Assembly (NCBI RefSeq): GCF_021601625.1
Contig: NZ_BQHR01000007.1
Span: 124,001 to 188,000 of the forward strand
DNA from: Pseudomonas paraglycinae
GTDB taxonomy: Bacteria; Pseudomonadota; Gammaproteobacteria; Pseudomonadales; Pseudomonadaceae
Direction: 5' to 3'
DNA: 64,000 nucleotides
In this document: in pieces, positions 28,077 to 37,250 of the stretch
Numbering within the stretch: the first letter of the stretch is position 1
Layout: each line of letters opens with the position of its first letter
Notes under the pieces: generated by a model
The model's input: the letters and a program-made list of their open reading frames with translations, nothing else
What the model was told of the DNA's origin: nothing
Databases searched by the model: none
Position numbers and translations under genes: made by a program

Positions 28077-28768
28077 TGCAACTCTCCGCCAGCCTTGAGG
28101 GCGGCGTAAAGGTATTCGGCACGCTTCCAGTCTTCGACGGTATCGATGTCCTGCACCAGATGCCGGGGCAGGATCACCGGCAGACTGGCCGGCGAATACA
28201 GCACTTCGCCAGCCAGCCACGCCTCGCTGCGGCCCCAATAGAACTGGCCGGCATCCTGAAAGGCAGCCGGCAGATCCTGCGAACGGGTATTGCGAAACTC
28301 GGGGTACAACGCCGTCAGTGCGCCCTGCCCGTCCAGGGTCAGGGCGCGCTGCACCGGAAAGCCGAAATCAGTGACTGAAAAAGCAAAGGACTTGTCCGGA
28401 TGCTGCGCCAGCAACTCCAGGCCCTGACGCAGAAACCGCGCCTGCAACAGCGGCGCCGTGGCATACACACAGCAGGCGTATTCGAAGGCCGGCAGTTGCT
28501 GCAAGGCATGCACGATCACTGCCGCAGTGCCGGTGAAATCATCGGCCAGTTCCGCCGGACGCATGAACGGCACGTGAGCACCGTTGGCCCGCACCACGTC
28601 GGCGATCTCTGCGTCGTCGGTGCTGACCACCACTTGCTCGAACAACCCAGAGTCGAGGGCCGTGCGAATCGAACGGACAATCATCGGCACACCGTCGAAC
28701 GGCTTGAGGTTCTTGCGCGGGATGCGTTTGCTGCCCCCGCGGGCCGGGATGATTGCGACGTTGTTCAA
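28073..28768 (-). CDS. pseF: PseF, CMP-pseudaminic acid synthetase
   Basis: A 231-residue cytidylyltransferase that activates pseudaminic acid with CTP. The N-terminal IIPARGGSKRIPRKNLKPF is the CMP-sugar synthetase nucleotide-binding motif, followed by VVVSTDDAEIADVV. Length fits PseF/NeuA. Its start overlaps the methyltransferase upstream by 4 bases and its stop overlaps pseG. Supplies the donor sugar for Maf. Confidence 0.95.
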   Translation of the reverse strand: MNNVAIIPARGGSKRIPRKNLKPFDGVPMIVRSIRTALDSGLFEQVVVSTDDAEIADVVRANGAHVPFMRPAELADDFTGTAAVIVHALQQLPAFEYACCVYATAPLLQARFLRQGLELLAQHPDKSFAFSVTDFGFPVQRALTLDGQGALTALYPEFRNTRSQDLPAAFQDAGQFYWGRSEAWLAGEVLYSPASLPVILPRHLVQDIDTVEDWKRAEYLYAALKAGGELQ

Positions 28769-29385
28769 GGCCGTTTTTCCAGCAGGAACCAGGTGATGTC
28801 GTCCACCGGAAATTGCGGATCGCGGTGATAACCGAAGCCGTAGTCCAGCAGTTGCAGATCAGGGTACCGATCAAGCATTTCCCCGGCGAAGTCGCGCTTG
28901 AACAGCTTGCCGCTGTTGCCGCGATAGGACACCTCCACCGGCGAGGGATTGTAGTACTCGGCGATCAGGATGTAGCGCGAACTCAGCGCATACAACTGCG
29001 CATACGCCGTCGCCAACAGCTCCGGCGCCAGATGGATCAGCACGCCTTTGCTCAGGGTCAGGTCGTATTGGCGTTCACGGGGAAAATCGAACAGCGAACC
29101 GTGCCAGATATTCGCAATTTCCAGCGCACGCGCCTGGGCACAGGCACTGGCATTGATTTCGACCCCGAACAGCTCGCAACGCGGCAGCAGCTGACGCAGC
29201 GCCTGCAAGTTGTTGCCGGCGTTGGTGCCCAGTTCCAGCAGGCTGTCGATCCGCCCGGCCCGGGTCAGCGCCTTGGCGAACAACGCCAGATTGGCCGCCA
29301 CCAGTGGCTGGCCGACGTTGCGGTCAACGTACTGGTTACCGAATTCGCCCTGCCAGAATTGTTCCTGCTCGCTCAGATCACGCAT
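28765..29385 (-). CDS. Pseudaminic acid-associated SAM methyltransferase
   Basis: A 206-residue class I methyltransferase. SAM motif I is LLELGTNAGNN (about residues 48-58), followed by an acidic motif II near LFGVEINASA. It matches the methylase family repeatedly found inside pse operons (pseudaminic acid biosynthesis-associated methylase), whose substrate is not established. Lies between pseC (31-base gap) and pseF (overlap). It may O- or N-methylate the nonulosonic acid or its precursor; this is inference. Confidence 0.88.
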   Translation of the reverse strand: MRDLSEQEQFWQGEFGNQYVDRNVGQPLVAANLALFAKALTRAGRIDSLLELGTNAGNNLQALRQLLPRCELFGVEINASACAQARALEIANIWHGSLFDFPRERQYDLTLSKGVLIHLAPELLATAYAQLYALSSRYILIAEYYNPSPVEVSYRGNSGKLFKRDFAGEMLDRYPDLQLLDYGFGYHRDPQFPVDDITWFLLEKRP

Positions 29386-29416
29386 TACCGTTTTCCATCC
29401 ACCGCCACGGCGGCAA

Positions 29417-30574
29417 TCATTCAGTCAACCGACGCAATTGCTCGACCACGTAGTCCTGCTGCTGATCGCTCAGCAACGGGAACAGCGGCAGGCTGATCGC
29501 TTCGGCGTAATAACGCTCGGCTTCGGGAAAGTCTCCCTCGGCAAAACCCAGATCACGATAGTACGGCTGCAAATGCAGCGGAATGTAGTGCAGGTTCACG
29601 CCGATGCCGTCGGCGCGCAAGCCTTCGAACACCTGACGGTGACTGAGGCTGATGCGCTCGGTCTGCAAACGCACCACGTAAAGATGCCAGGCCGATTCAG
29701 CCTCCGGCTGGAGGCTCGGCACGGTGACTGGCAAGTACGCCAGCAGACGGTCGTAACGCGCGGCCAGCTCCCGGCGACGGGCGATGAACTCGTCCAGTTT
29801 GCCCAACTGCGACAGGCCCAGCGCGGCTTGCAGATCGGTAATCCGGTAATTGAACCCCAGCTCGACCTGCTGGTAGTACCACGGGCCGTGGCTGGGCTCG
29901 GTCATCTGCTGCGGATCGCGGGTCATGCCGTGGCTGCGCAGGCGTTGCAGCCGCTCGGCCAGCTCCGGGCGATTGGTCAGCACCATGCCGCCTTCGCCGC
30001 TGGTGATGATCTTCACCGGATGAAAACTGAACACGGTCATCGCGGCAAATTCACCGCAACCCACAGGGCGTCCCGCATAGGACGCACCGACCGCGTGAGA
30101 GGCGTCTTCGATCACCGTGAAGTTGTAGCGCTCGGCCAGTTCGGCAATTCGCCGCATGTCGCAGCTCTGCCCGGAGAACGCCACCGCCACCAGCACTTTG
30201 GGCAGCGTGCCGTCCCGTTCGGCAGCATCGAGTTTGCTCGCCAGAACTTCAGCATCGAGGTTCCAGGTCAGCGGATCGATGTCCACGAAATCAACGTCGG
30301 CGCCGCAGTAACGGCCGCAATTGGCCGACGCGAGAAAGGTGTTCGGCGTGGTCCACAAGCGGTCGCCCGCGCCGAGCCCCGCCGCGAGACAGGCAATGTG
30401 CAGCGCCGCCGTGGCGTTGCACACCGCCACGGCGAAGTCGGCCTGACAACGCTCGGCCATCGCCTGCTCGAAGCGCTCGATAGTCGGGCCCTGGGTCAAC
30501 CAGTCGGACTGCAACACCTCGACGACCGCGTCGATGTCCGCCTGGTCGAGGCTTTGCCGACCGTAGGGGATCAT
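29417..30574 (-). CDS. pseC: PseC, UDP-4-amino-sugar transaminase
   Basis: A 385-residue DegT/DnrJ/EryC1 aminotransferase. The PLP lysine is Lys-188 in SFHPVKIITSGEGG, and Asp-157 in IEDASHAVG contacts the cofactor. It aminates the C4 keto group of the PseB product to UDP-4-amino-4,6-dideoxy-L-AltNAc. The start overlaps the pseB stop by 4 bases. The MIPYGRQSLDQADIDAVVEVL N-terminus is typical of PseC. Confidence 0.95.
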   Translation of the reverse strand: MIPYGRQSLDQADIDAVVEVLQSDWLTQGPTIERFEQAMAERCQADFAVAVCNATAALHIACLAAGLGAGDRLWTTPNTFLASANCGRYCGADVDFVDIDPLTWNLDAEVLASKLDAAERDGTLPKVLVAVAFSGQSCDMRRIAELAERYNFTVIEDASHAVGASYAGRPVGCGEFAAMTVFSFHPVKIITSGEGGMVLTNRPELAERLQRLRSHGMTRDPQQMTEPSHGPWYYQQVELGFNYRITDLQAALGLSQLGKLDEFIARRRELAARYDRLLAYLPVTVPSLQPEAESAWHLYVVRLQTERISLSHRQVFEGLRADGIGVNLHYIPLHLQPYYRDLGFAEGDFPEAERYYAEAISLPLFPLLSDQQQDYVVEQLRRLTE

Positions 30575-31572
30575 ACCGACAGCTTCGCGTGCAGGTCGGC
30601 GATCTGTCCTACCGAGAGGAAGTGCGGGTTGGTGTCGGAGCGGTACTCGAAGTCTTCGCCAACCGGTACGCCACGCTCACCGAGTTTGTCCTCGGCAAAA
30701 TCCACATCGACGCTGGTGAAGCGAATCGACGGCTGGATGGTGTAGTGATCGGCGAACTCCAGGGTCATCCGCGCATCGTCCAGCGGCACCATCAGCTCGT
30801 GCAGTTTCTCGCCCGGACGGATGCCGACGTTCTTGTGCGGCAGATGCTCGGCCATGCCACGCGCGAGATCGACCACGCGAATCGACGGGATCTTCGGCAC
30901 GAACACTTCACCGCCGTGCATCCGCGCAAAGCTGTCGAGCACGAATTGCACGCCGTGATCGAGGGTGATCCAGAACCGGGTCATGCGCTCATCGGTGATC
31001 GGCAGCTCTGTCGCGCCGTCGGCGATGAGCTTGCTGAAGAACGGCACCACTGACCCGCGCGAACCAGCCACGTTGCCGTAGCGCACCACGGCGAAACGCG
31101 TCTGCTGTTCACCGGCGATGTTGTTGGCCGCGACGAACAACTTGTCCGACAGCAACTTGGTGGCGCCGTACAGGTTGATCGGGCTCGCGGCCTTGTCGGT
31201 GGACAGCGCGACAACTTTCTTCACGCCGTTGTCGATGGCGGCGGCGATGATGTTTTCCGCGCCGTTGACGTTGGTGCGGATGCATTCGGTCGGGTTGTAT
31301 TCCGCCGCCGGCACCTGCTTCAACGCCGCGGCATGCACCACGTAATCGATGCCGCGCATGGCCTGGCGCAGACGATCGGCGTCGCGCACGTCACCGAGGA
31401 AGTAACGCATGCACGGCGCGTTGAACGTCTGCTGCATTTCGTATTGCTTGAGCTCATCCCGGGAGAACACCACCACGCGCTTGGGCTGGTATTGCTCGAG
31501 CAGGCGCGCGATGAACTTGCGCCCGAACGAGCCGGTGCCGCCGGAGATGAAAATCGACTTACCGTTGAACAT
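30571..31572 (-). CDS. pseB: PseB, inverting UDP-GlcNAc 4,6-dehydratase
   Basis: A 333-residue short-chain dehydrogenase, the first step of pseudaminic acid synthesis (UDP-GlcNAc to UDP-2-acetamido-2,6-dideoxy-L-arabino-hexos-4-ulose). Rossmann motif SGGTGSFG at residues 10-17; catalytic Asp-126 and Lys-127 in LSTDKA; Tyr-135 and Lys-139 in the YxxxK motif. Length is as in Helicobacter FlaA1. It starts 30 bases after the large glycosyltransferase gene. Confidence 0.96.
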   Translation of the reverse strand: MFNGKSIFISGGTGSFGRKFIARLLEQYQPKRVVVFSRDELKQYEMQQTFNAPCMRYFLGDVRDADRLRQAMRGIDYVVHAAALKQVPAAEYNPTECIRTNVNGAENIIAAAIDNGVKKVVALSTDKAASPINLYGATKLLSDKLFVAANNIAGEQQTRFAVVRYGNVAGSRGSVVPFFSKLIADGATELPITDERMTRFWITLDHGVQFVLDSFARMHGGEVFVPKIPSIRVVDLARGMAEHLPHKNVGIRPGEKLHELMVPLDDARMTLEFADHYTIQPSIRFTSVDVDFAEDKLGERGVPVGEDFEYRSDTNPHFLSVGQIADLHAKLSV

Positions 31573-31602
31573 GTCTTGAGTTCCGTTCCTTGTGCGCCAG
31601 AC

Positions 31603-34518
31603 CTAGGCGATCAATTGCGCCCAGTTCAGCGAAGCGCTGTCGTTCAGCACAAAGCCTTTGCCAGTCAGGCTCAGGTTGGCGTTGTACGCCTGATCCTGAG
31701 CGAACGCCGCCGCCCATTTTTCCTGCAATGCAGCCAGTGCCTGATCAGCCTGGGCGATATCGCCCTGATGGATGACTTGCACCGATGGCGTCCAGACAGT
31801 CAGGTAGCCGGCCTGACCGGCCTTCAGGCACAGGTCGACATCGCTGAAGCCGGCAGCGAACGTGCTGTCGTCCAGACCGCCCAGAGCCTCGAACAATTCT
31901 TTGCGCACCATCAGGCAAACGCTGGAAACCGCCGAGTAGTTCTGGTCCACGGACAACCGGTACAGATAGCCTTCGGCGTCGTGTTTCTCGCCGACGAATG
32001 CCGAGCCGACACCACCGTTCATGCCCAGGATCAGGCCGGCCTGGCTGACCTTGCCGTCGCGGTTGACCAGTTTGGGACCGACCACTCCGATTTCCGGACG
32101 CAGCGCATGGTTGAGCAGTGAGTCGAGCCAGTTCGGATTGACCACTTCCGCGTCCGCCGCCAACAGCACCAGAAACTCGCCTTGAGCCTGCTGGCTGGCC
32201 GCGTTGCACAGCGCGGCCGTGCTGAGCGATTGATCGGCGCGCAGCACGCTGACTTTCGGATGCTGATAAGTCCCGAGCCAGTCATTGACCTCGGCCGATT
32301 GCGAAGCCGTGGTTGCAATCAGGATTTCGTACTTGTGATAGCGGGTGCGCAACAGTACGCCTTCCAGGCAGCGTTGCAGAGCAGACAGATCGTCCCCGGC
32401 CGGGATAACGATCGAAACCAGAGGGCGATCGCTATGGTGATAATCGACCTGGTAGAGCCCCGGCACCGCCGACGTGACCTTGGCCTTGTAACCGCGATTG
32501 CCCAGATGACGCAGCAATGCCAGACGCTCATGCGGATTCTCTTCCAGCTCCGGCGCCTGAGTGATCAGCAGCGGCTCATCGAGGTGCGCCAGGCTGTTCA
32601 GGCCACCCTGTTCAATGATGCGCAGCAGCAGATCGAACTCCAGCGCCTTGCTGAAATCGGCGCGGTAGCCGTCAACTTCCAGCAACACTTCACGCCGGAT
32701 CAGCCAGTGCCGTGCCATCAGGCCCGGCAGGCTCAACAACAGGTCGAGATTGAAGCCCGGACGGAACACATCCATCAGCGCACCGCTTTCCCGGCGCTGA
32801 ATCTCGTCCGTGGAAACGGCGCTGATACCGCCGGCGTTCATCAACTCCAGGCTGGCGCGCAACAGGCCGCCGGCAGTGAACTCATCGCCCGCCTCAGCCA
32901 AAAGCAACCAGTCGCAAGGCGACTGACGAGCACTCTGGTTGAGCTTGTCGACCAGATTGTCGGGCGTCACGCGGACAAAGTGCAGGGTGTTCTGCGCAGT
33001 GGTCGCCGCCGGTGCTTCACCGGTGGTGAACACGACAATGCGAAACGCCTTGCATTGACCTTCGAGCAGGCTGTCGAGGCTGACCTGCAACTTGTCGATA
33101 TCGTCATCCATATCCAGCAGGAAGATGCCGAACTGCGGGCCACCACCGTTCACGGCCAGATGTTCGGCAATCGACTCGATCTGCCCCGCATCGGCTTGAC
33201 GCGACTCCAGCCACTTGAGCAGACGACCGGACTGCATCTGGTCGAACACCTGATGGTGATCGGCGACGGTCAGCGTTTCCAGACGTGCGATCCAGTCACG
33301 CATCTTCAGCGCTTCCTCGCCTTCGCCAGACAGCTCCAGTTGCTCGGCCAGGCGCTTGGCAACGGTGCGGTTGAACGCATTGAGGTCATGGGCCTGCCAC
33401 AGACGGTCGAGCACGCTGGCCGGGGTATCGTTGTTGCGCGGCTGGATCAGATGCGCTTGACGCGTCCACACACCCTCGAGTTTTTCCAGTTGAATGCGCC
33501 CGGCCGGCATCGCGTGCAGCATGAATTCGAACTGCTCCAGACGATCGAAGAATGCCTGGTTGTAGAACGGCATTTCGACGTACTGCAGGGGACCGAAGCG
33601 GCGGTCCGGCCGCTTGAGTTCCTGGTTCCAGGTCGACTGGATAATCAGCTCCGCCGTCAGGGCGCGGCCGCTTTGCAGACTGTCGACCATCGCCTCGAAA
33701 CTTTGCAGGGCAAACGCCTTGCCCTGCTCTGCATTCAAGTCCTTGATGCCGGTCGGCAGACCCGCCAGGAACACGGCAAAGGCTTCGCGTTCGGCCACGG
33801 ATTTCGCATCGATATAGGTCAGCGAGTGGTAGACCTCTGTGCTGTGCTCGGAGTTGCCATAGTTGATCTCGCGTACCACATACGGGATCGGCAGGATTCG
33901 CGCCTTGGCACTCGCCAGCAGGAAATACACATGGCCGATTTCCTGCCACTGGAAACTGGTGCCCGGCGGCAATGCCGAGTGCCAGGTTTTCATCAGGTCG
34001 GTACGGGTGACCGCGTAGAACGGCGGGATGTACTGACTCATGTAGTCGACGACGCGGTCCTGCGCCCGTTCGGACGCATAGTCTTCCTGCACTTTCTTGT
34101 CGCGGCGGTAGTAGCTCACACCACCGCCCAGCGTCAGGTACATCATGCAGTAACCGTGGCACATGCCGTAATCCGGATTCGCATGCAGGAAGCCCACCGA
34201 CTCGGCCAGCGAATCGTGCAGGATGAAGTCGTCGTCGGCTGCCAGCACCATGTACGGCGTGGTCAGTTGCTCAACGCCATAGGCCAGCTTGGCCTGCATG
34301 CCCCAGTAGGCGAACTGCGGCACGTGGTGGTAATCGACTGCGGAGAAGTCGCCTTCCGGCCGCTCGGCCGTGGAGTCCAGCACCATGATTCTGCAGGGCA
34401 GGCTGCTGTAATACTTCACCGCCCGACGCAGGAACGCCGGACGATTGTGCGTAATCAGCACTACGGTCAACAGCTCGTTGAGCGGTAGCGTCAGTTCAGA
34501 ACTGTACTTGCCTTGCAT
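31603..34518 (-). CDS. Large multidomain glycosyltransferase
   Basis: A 971-residue protein. Residues 15-240 form a GT2-like domain (VVLITHNRPAFLRRA; ADDD at 94-97). Residues about 280-455 are a helical linker. Residues about 460-690 resemble a degenerate GT2 domain, and 697-950 are a second GT2 domain (PLVSIVIPAGDD; LLAADAEVVNPNWLDSL; DVDLCLK). The second half is clearly homologous to the middle of the 1197-residue protein at 43324-46917. The start MQGKYSSEL has GGAGA at a good distance; an upstream in-frame start adds five residues. Probably extends a flagellin glycan, as Fgt proteins do in P. syringae. Acceptor and sugar are unknown. Confidence 0.88.
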   Translation of the reverse strand: MQGKYSSELTLPLNELLTVVLITHNRPAFLRRAVKYYSSLPCRIMVLDSTAERPEGDFSAVDYHHVPQFAYWGMQAKLAYGVEQLTTPYMVLAADDDFILHDSLAESVGFLHANPDYGMCHGYCMMYLTLGGGVSYYRRDKKVQEDYASERAQDRVVDYMSQYIPPFYAVTRTDLMKTWHSALPPGTSFQWQEIGHVYFLLASAKARILPIPYVVREINYGNSEHSTEVYHSLTYIDAKSVAEREAFAVFLAGLPTGIKDLNAEQGKAFALQSFEAMVDSLQSGRALTAELIIQSTWNQELKRPDRRFGPLQYVEMPFYNQAFFDRLEQFEFMLHAMPAGRIQLEKLEGVWTRQAHLIQPRNNDTPASVLDRLWQAHDLNAFNRTVAKRLAEQLELSGEGEEALKMRDWIARLETLTVADHHQVFDQMQSGRLLKWLESRQADAGQIESIAEHLAVNGGGPQFGIFLLDMDDDIDKLQVSLDSLLEGQCKAFRIVVFTTGEAPAATTAQNTLHFVRVTPDNLVDKLNQSARQSPCDWLLLAEAGDEFTAGGLLRASLELMNAGGISAVSTDEIQRRESGALMDVFRPGFNLDLLLSLPGLMARHWLIRREVLLEVDGYRADFSKALEFDLLLRIIEQGGLNSLAHLDEPLLITQAPELEENPHERLALLRHLGNRGYKAKVTSAVPGLYQVDYHHSDRPLVSIVIPAGDDLSALQRCLEGVLLRTRYHKYEILIATTASQSAEVNDWLGTYQHPKVSVLRADQSLSTAALCNAASQQAQGEFLVLLAADAEVVNPNWLDSLLNHALRPEIGVVGPKLVNRDGKVSQAGLILGMNGGVGSAFVGEKHDAEGYLYRLSVDQNYSAVSSVCLMVRKELFEALGGLDDSTFAAGFSDVDLCLKAGQAGYLTVWTPSVQVIHQGDIAQADQALAALQEKWAAAFAQDQAYNANLSLTGKGFVLNDSASLNWAQLIA

Positions 34519-34573
34519 AACTTCTCTCCACAACCGGCGACTCGCCGAGACAACGCTTTGGTGATGTTGCGAA

Positions 34574-35311
34574 TTAACGAACGCGACGCAGATAACCGTC
34601 CGGCGCCACGGTGATCAGCAGCTTGTTCTGCAACTGAACATCGATCTCGAAATCCTTGTTCTCTTCCAGGTATTTCCACACGGCGGTCTTCGGGTTGTCG
34701 CCCGGGCCCCATGGACGATCCGGGAAGAAATCGGCCGGCATGTCTTCAACCACGGTGTCCATCACCACGCAGTAGCTGTCGACCGAAACCAGTGGCGCGT
34801 AGAGGCGCAGCTCTTCGAGCACGTGGTCGTGGGTGTGGTTGGAATCGAGCACCAGAATGACTTTCTTGCCTTCAGCCGCCGCGCGCACCTGGGCAGCGAT
34901 GGCCGGGTCGATGCTCGAACCTTCGATCATCTTGATGCGTTTGCTCATCGGGTGGCTTTCGATGGCTTCGCGGTTGTGCGGACGAATGTCCAGATCGATG
35001 CCCAGCACTTCACCGTGACCTTGCAGTTCCAGCAGGGAGGCGTAGTAGATGATCGAACCACCGTGGGCGATGCCGCACTCGATGACCAGATCCGGCTTCA
35101 CCTGCCAGATGATTTCCTGCATGGCCATCATGTCTTGCGGCAGCTGGATGATCGGACGGCCCATCCACGAGAAGTGGTAGCTGTACTTATGCTTGGCCGA
35201 TTCGTTGAAGAAATCACGGGCCAGGCCGGTGAGTTTCTGGTCGTCACCCTGTTGGGCGATCTGCTCGCGGCATTCGGCTTCGAAAGCTTTGTTGATGCTG
35301 TTGTCGGTCAT
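34574..35311 (-). CDS. CmcI-like cephalosporin hydroxylase / O-methyltransferase family protein
   Basis: A 245-residue protein of the CmcI/rhamnosyl O-methyltransferase family. SAM-binding motif VIECGIAHGGSIIYYASLLE and the metal-site DSNHTHDHV are visible. Despite the family name, most members are methyltransferases acting on sugars, so O-methylation of a deoxyhexose in the island is the likeliest role. The ATG at 35311 is chosen. A GTG at 35332 overlapping the previous stop (GTGA) would add seven residues. Between a C-methyltransferase-like gene and the large glycosyltransferase (55-base gap). Confidence 0.85.
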   Translation of the reverse strand: MTDNSINKAFEAECREQIAQQGDDQKLTGLARDFFNESAKHKYSYHFSWMGRPIIQLPQDMMAMQEIIWQVKPDLVIECGIAHGGSIIYYASLLELQGHGEVLGIDLDIRPHNREAIESHPMSKRIKMIEGSSIDPAIAAQVRAAAEGKKVILVLDSNHTHDHVLEELRLYAPLVSVDSYCVVMDTVVEDMPADFFPDRPWGPGDNPKTAVWKYLEENKDFEIDVQLQNKLLITVAPDGYLRRVR

Positions 35312-35328
35312 TTTCAAAATCTCAAGGG

Positions 35329-36402
35329 TCACTGAAACGAAGCGCTGTCGACGGCGTGATAGACGTAACGTCCACCGGTCATCCGCTTGATCTCTTCGAG
35401 GTAATTGGAATTCATCACAAACAGGTTGGCGCCCTCGGGCAAGGCGTCCATCGCCTCTTGCGGCGAGGACACCCGGGCGCCGCTCAGGGGCAGGTAACGC
35501 CCCTGCTTGGCCGGGTTGATATCCACCACGCGATCCACCGCCACGCCGGCGCGTTGCAGGAACAGCGAATAGATCACGCCTTTGGACGAGGCGCCCCAGA
35601 TCGCCGAACCCTGCTCGGGTGCACCCTGGATGATCTGCACCGCGCGCTCGAGGCTGGCGGTGAAATCGTCCGGCAACGCCAGGCGTGGCACCGGTTGTTC
35701 CGGGGTCAGGCGCAACGTGGCAAGGTCAGCGACGATGTACAGGTATTGGCCACCGAACAGGTGACCGGCCTCGTGCACGGTGCCGAACATCCGGCGCAGG
35801 TCATCGAGACGGAAGTAATTGACGTGCTCGTAGAACAGATCGAACCAGGCGCGGTGTTCGAGGATCCAGTCGAAGCACGGCACTTCGATGTAGATCTGCC
35901 CGCCACCCTGATTGGCTTCGGCGATCACCGCCAGAAAACCCAGCGGATCTTGAATGTGCTCCAGCACATGACGCAGCACGATGGCGTCCGCCTCCAGGCC
36001 CAGGCCTCGGGTGAACGGGGCCTTGATCACGTCGGCGTTCTCGCCCTCGTAGGCCGGATCGATGCCGGTGATGCGATAACCCAGGCCCTTGAGTAGCTCC
36101 AGGAAATAGCCTTTGCCGCAGCCGACTTCGATCAGTTCCTGACCCTTGAAGTGCCGGGCAATGATGCCTTCGACATCGCTCAGGTGCTTCTGGAACTGGC
36201 CGGAATGCGCCTGCTCGTTCTGGTAGTCGGCGTCGTAGATGAGCTTGTCGGCGTCGAACGCCGCATTGAAGATCAGACCGCTGCGCTCATCCTGCACCAG
36301 CAACATGTCGGCGCGGGCCGATGCCTTCGCCGATTCGGGATCGGCAAAGGTGCGGTTCTGCAGCACCGGCAGGTCGGTGACCCGATACAACTCGTGCCTC
36401 AT
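35329..36402 (-). CDS. Class I methyltransferase with C-terminal C-methyltransferase domain
   Basis: A 357-residue SAM-dependent methyltransferase. Motif I is IEVGCGKGYF (91-100); RHVLEHIQDP follows near 140. The C-terminal part, AIWGASSKGVIYSLFLQRAGV with DINPAKQGRYLP, is the Methyltransf_14 domain of sugar C-methyltransferases. Unlike the 408-residue relative at 37247-38473 it has no N-terminal CxxC zinc ribbon. Overlaps its upstream neighbour by 4 bases. Probably methylates the CDP-linked sugar or a related one; the exact position cannot be read. Confidence 0.82.
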   Translation of the reverse strand: MRHELYRVTDLPVLQNRTFADPESAKASARADMLLVQDERSGLIFNAAFDADKLIYDADYQNEQAHSGQFQKHLSDVEGIIARHFKGQELIEVGCGKGYFLELLKGLGYRITGIDPAYEGENADVIKAPFTRGLGLEADAIVLRHVLEHIQDPLGFLAVIAEANQGGGQIYIEVPCFDWILEHRAWFDLFYEHVNYFRLDDLRRMFGTVHEAGHLFGGQYLYIVADLATLRLTPEQPVPRLALPDDFTASLERAVQIIQGAPEQGSAIWGASSKGVIYSLFLQRAGVAVDRVVDINPAKQGRYLPLSGARVSSPQEAMDALPEGANLFVMNSNYLEEIKRMTGGRYVYHAVDSASFQ

Positions 36403-37250
36403 TGCGGCTCTCCCAATAACTGTTGCAAGCGCTCGGTCACCGCCCAGAACGCCAGCGGTTCGTGGGTCGGATACGGGTAATGGCCGAGGTTCAGGCCGAT
36501 GGTTGCGCCGCGTTCACTCACGCGTTGCTCGACCAGCGCCCGCACCGAAACCGGCTGGCCGCTGGCGCAGTTGATCGTGCCGTCGAAATCGCGTTGGTGC
36601 AGGATCGCGGCGAGATGAGCGGCAGCGGTTTCAATTGCCAGAAAATCGCGCAGCTGTTCACCGGCCGACATGTTGAACGTCGCATCGCCGGCATCGATTG
36701 CCCGGTCCAGCGCCGCCAACAGACTGTTGGGGTTCTGTCCGGCGCCGTGCAGGTAGAACAGCCGTGCCCATTGCAGGGTGAACGGATGCTCCTGCTGCAG
36801 ACGTTGCAAAAACAGGTGCAGCGTGTGTTTGGCCAGACCGTAAGGATTGGCCGGCTGCGCGTCGTTCTGTTCGCTCAACGGGCCGCTCTGCATGCCGTAT
36901 TCGAAGCAGGTGCCGGTCACCAGCACCTGCTTCGCGCCCGCCTCTACCGCGCCTTTGATGAAGCGATAGTCGGCCATCAGGTTGTGCTCGAAATGAAACA
37001 GCGCCCGATAGTTCGGCAACCCCGGCCAGGCCAGGTGCACGAGTGCATCGACGCCCTCGGTCAGCGCCGCGACATCCAGATCCGTCGCGTGAATATCCGC
37101 GCTCACGAACTCGACGTCATTGATCCACGGCATGTCCGCGGTTTTCTGCGCGTCGCGCGCAACCGCCCGCACCGTGCAGCCACGGGCCAGCAACGCTGCG
37201 ACCAGATGACGACCGACGAAGCCCGTGGCTCCGGTGACCAGAACCTTCAC
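36399..37250 (-). CDS. NAD(P)-dependent sugar epimerase/reductase (extended SDR)
   Basis: A 283-residue extended short-chain dehydrogenase: nucleotide motif GATGFVG at 7-13, active-site Thr-114 in TGTCFEYG, and Tyr-137/Lys-141 in NPYGLAK. In this setting the likely reaction is reduction of the 4-keto group of the CDP-6-deoxysugar after epimerisation and C-methylation. An epimerase role cannot be excluded. Overlaps both neighbours by 4 bases. Confidence 0.85.
   Translation of the reverse strand: MKVLVTGATGFVGRHLVAALLARGCTVRAVARDAQKTADMPWINDVEFVSADIHATDLDVAALTEGVDALVHLAWPGLPNYRALFHFEHNLMADYRFIKGAVEAGAKQVLVTGTCFEYGMQSGPLSEQNDAQPANPYGLAKHTLHLFLQRLQQEHPFTLQWARLFYLHGAGQNPNSLLAALDRAIDAGDATFNMSAGEQLRDFLAIETAAAHLAAILHQRDFDGTINCASGQPVSVRALVEQRVSERGATIGLNLGHYPYPTHEPLAFWAVTERLQQLLGEPQ

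Noticed and set aside
28077-28238. Longer N-terminus for the PseG-PseH protein
   Set aside because: The extension lies within pseF in another frame and has no homology; the ATG at 28076 gives the conserved PseG N-terminus and an ATGA overlap.
32182-34488. Plus-strand frame of 768 codons opposite the 971-residue glycosyltransferase
   Set aside because: Shadow frame with low-complexity His/Gln content; the minus-strand protein has clear domains.
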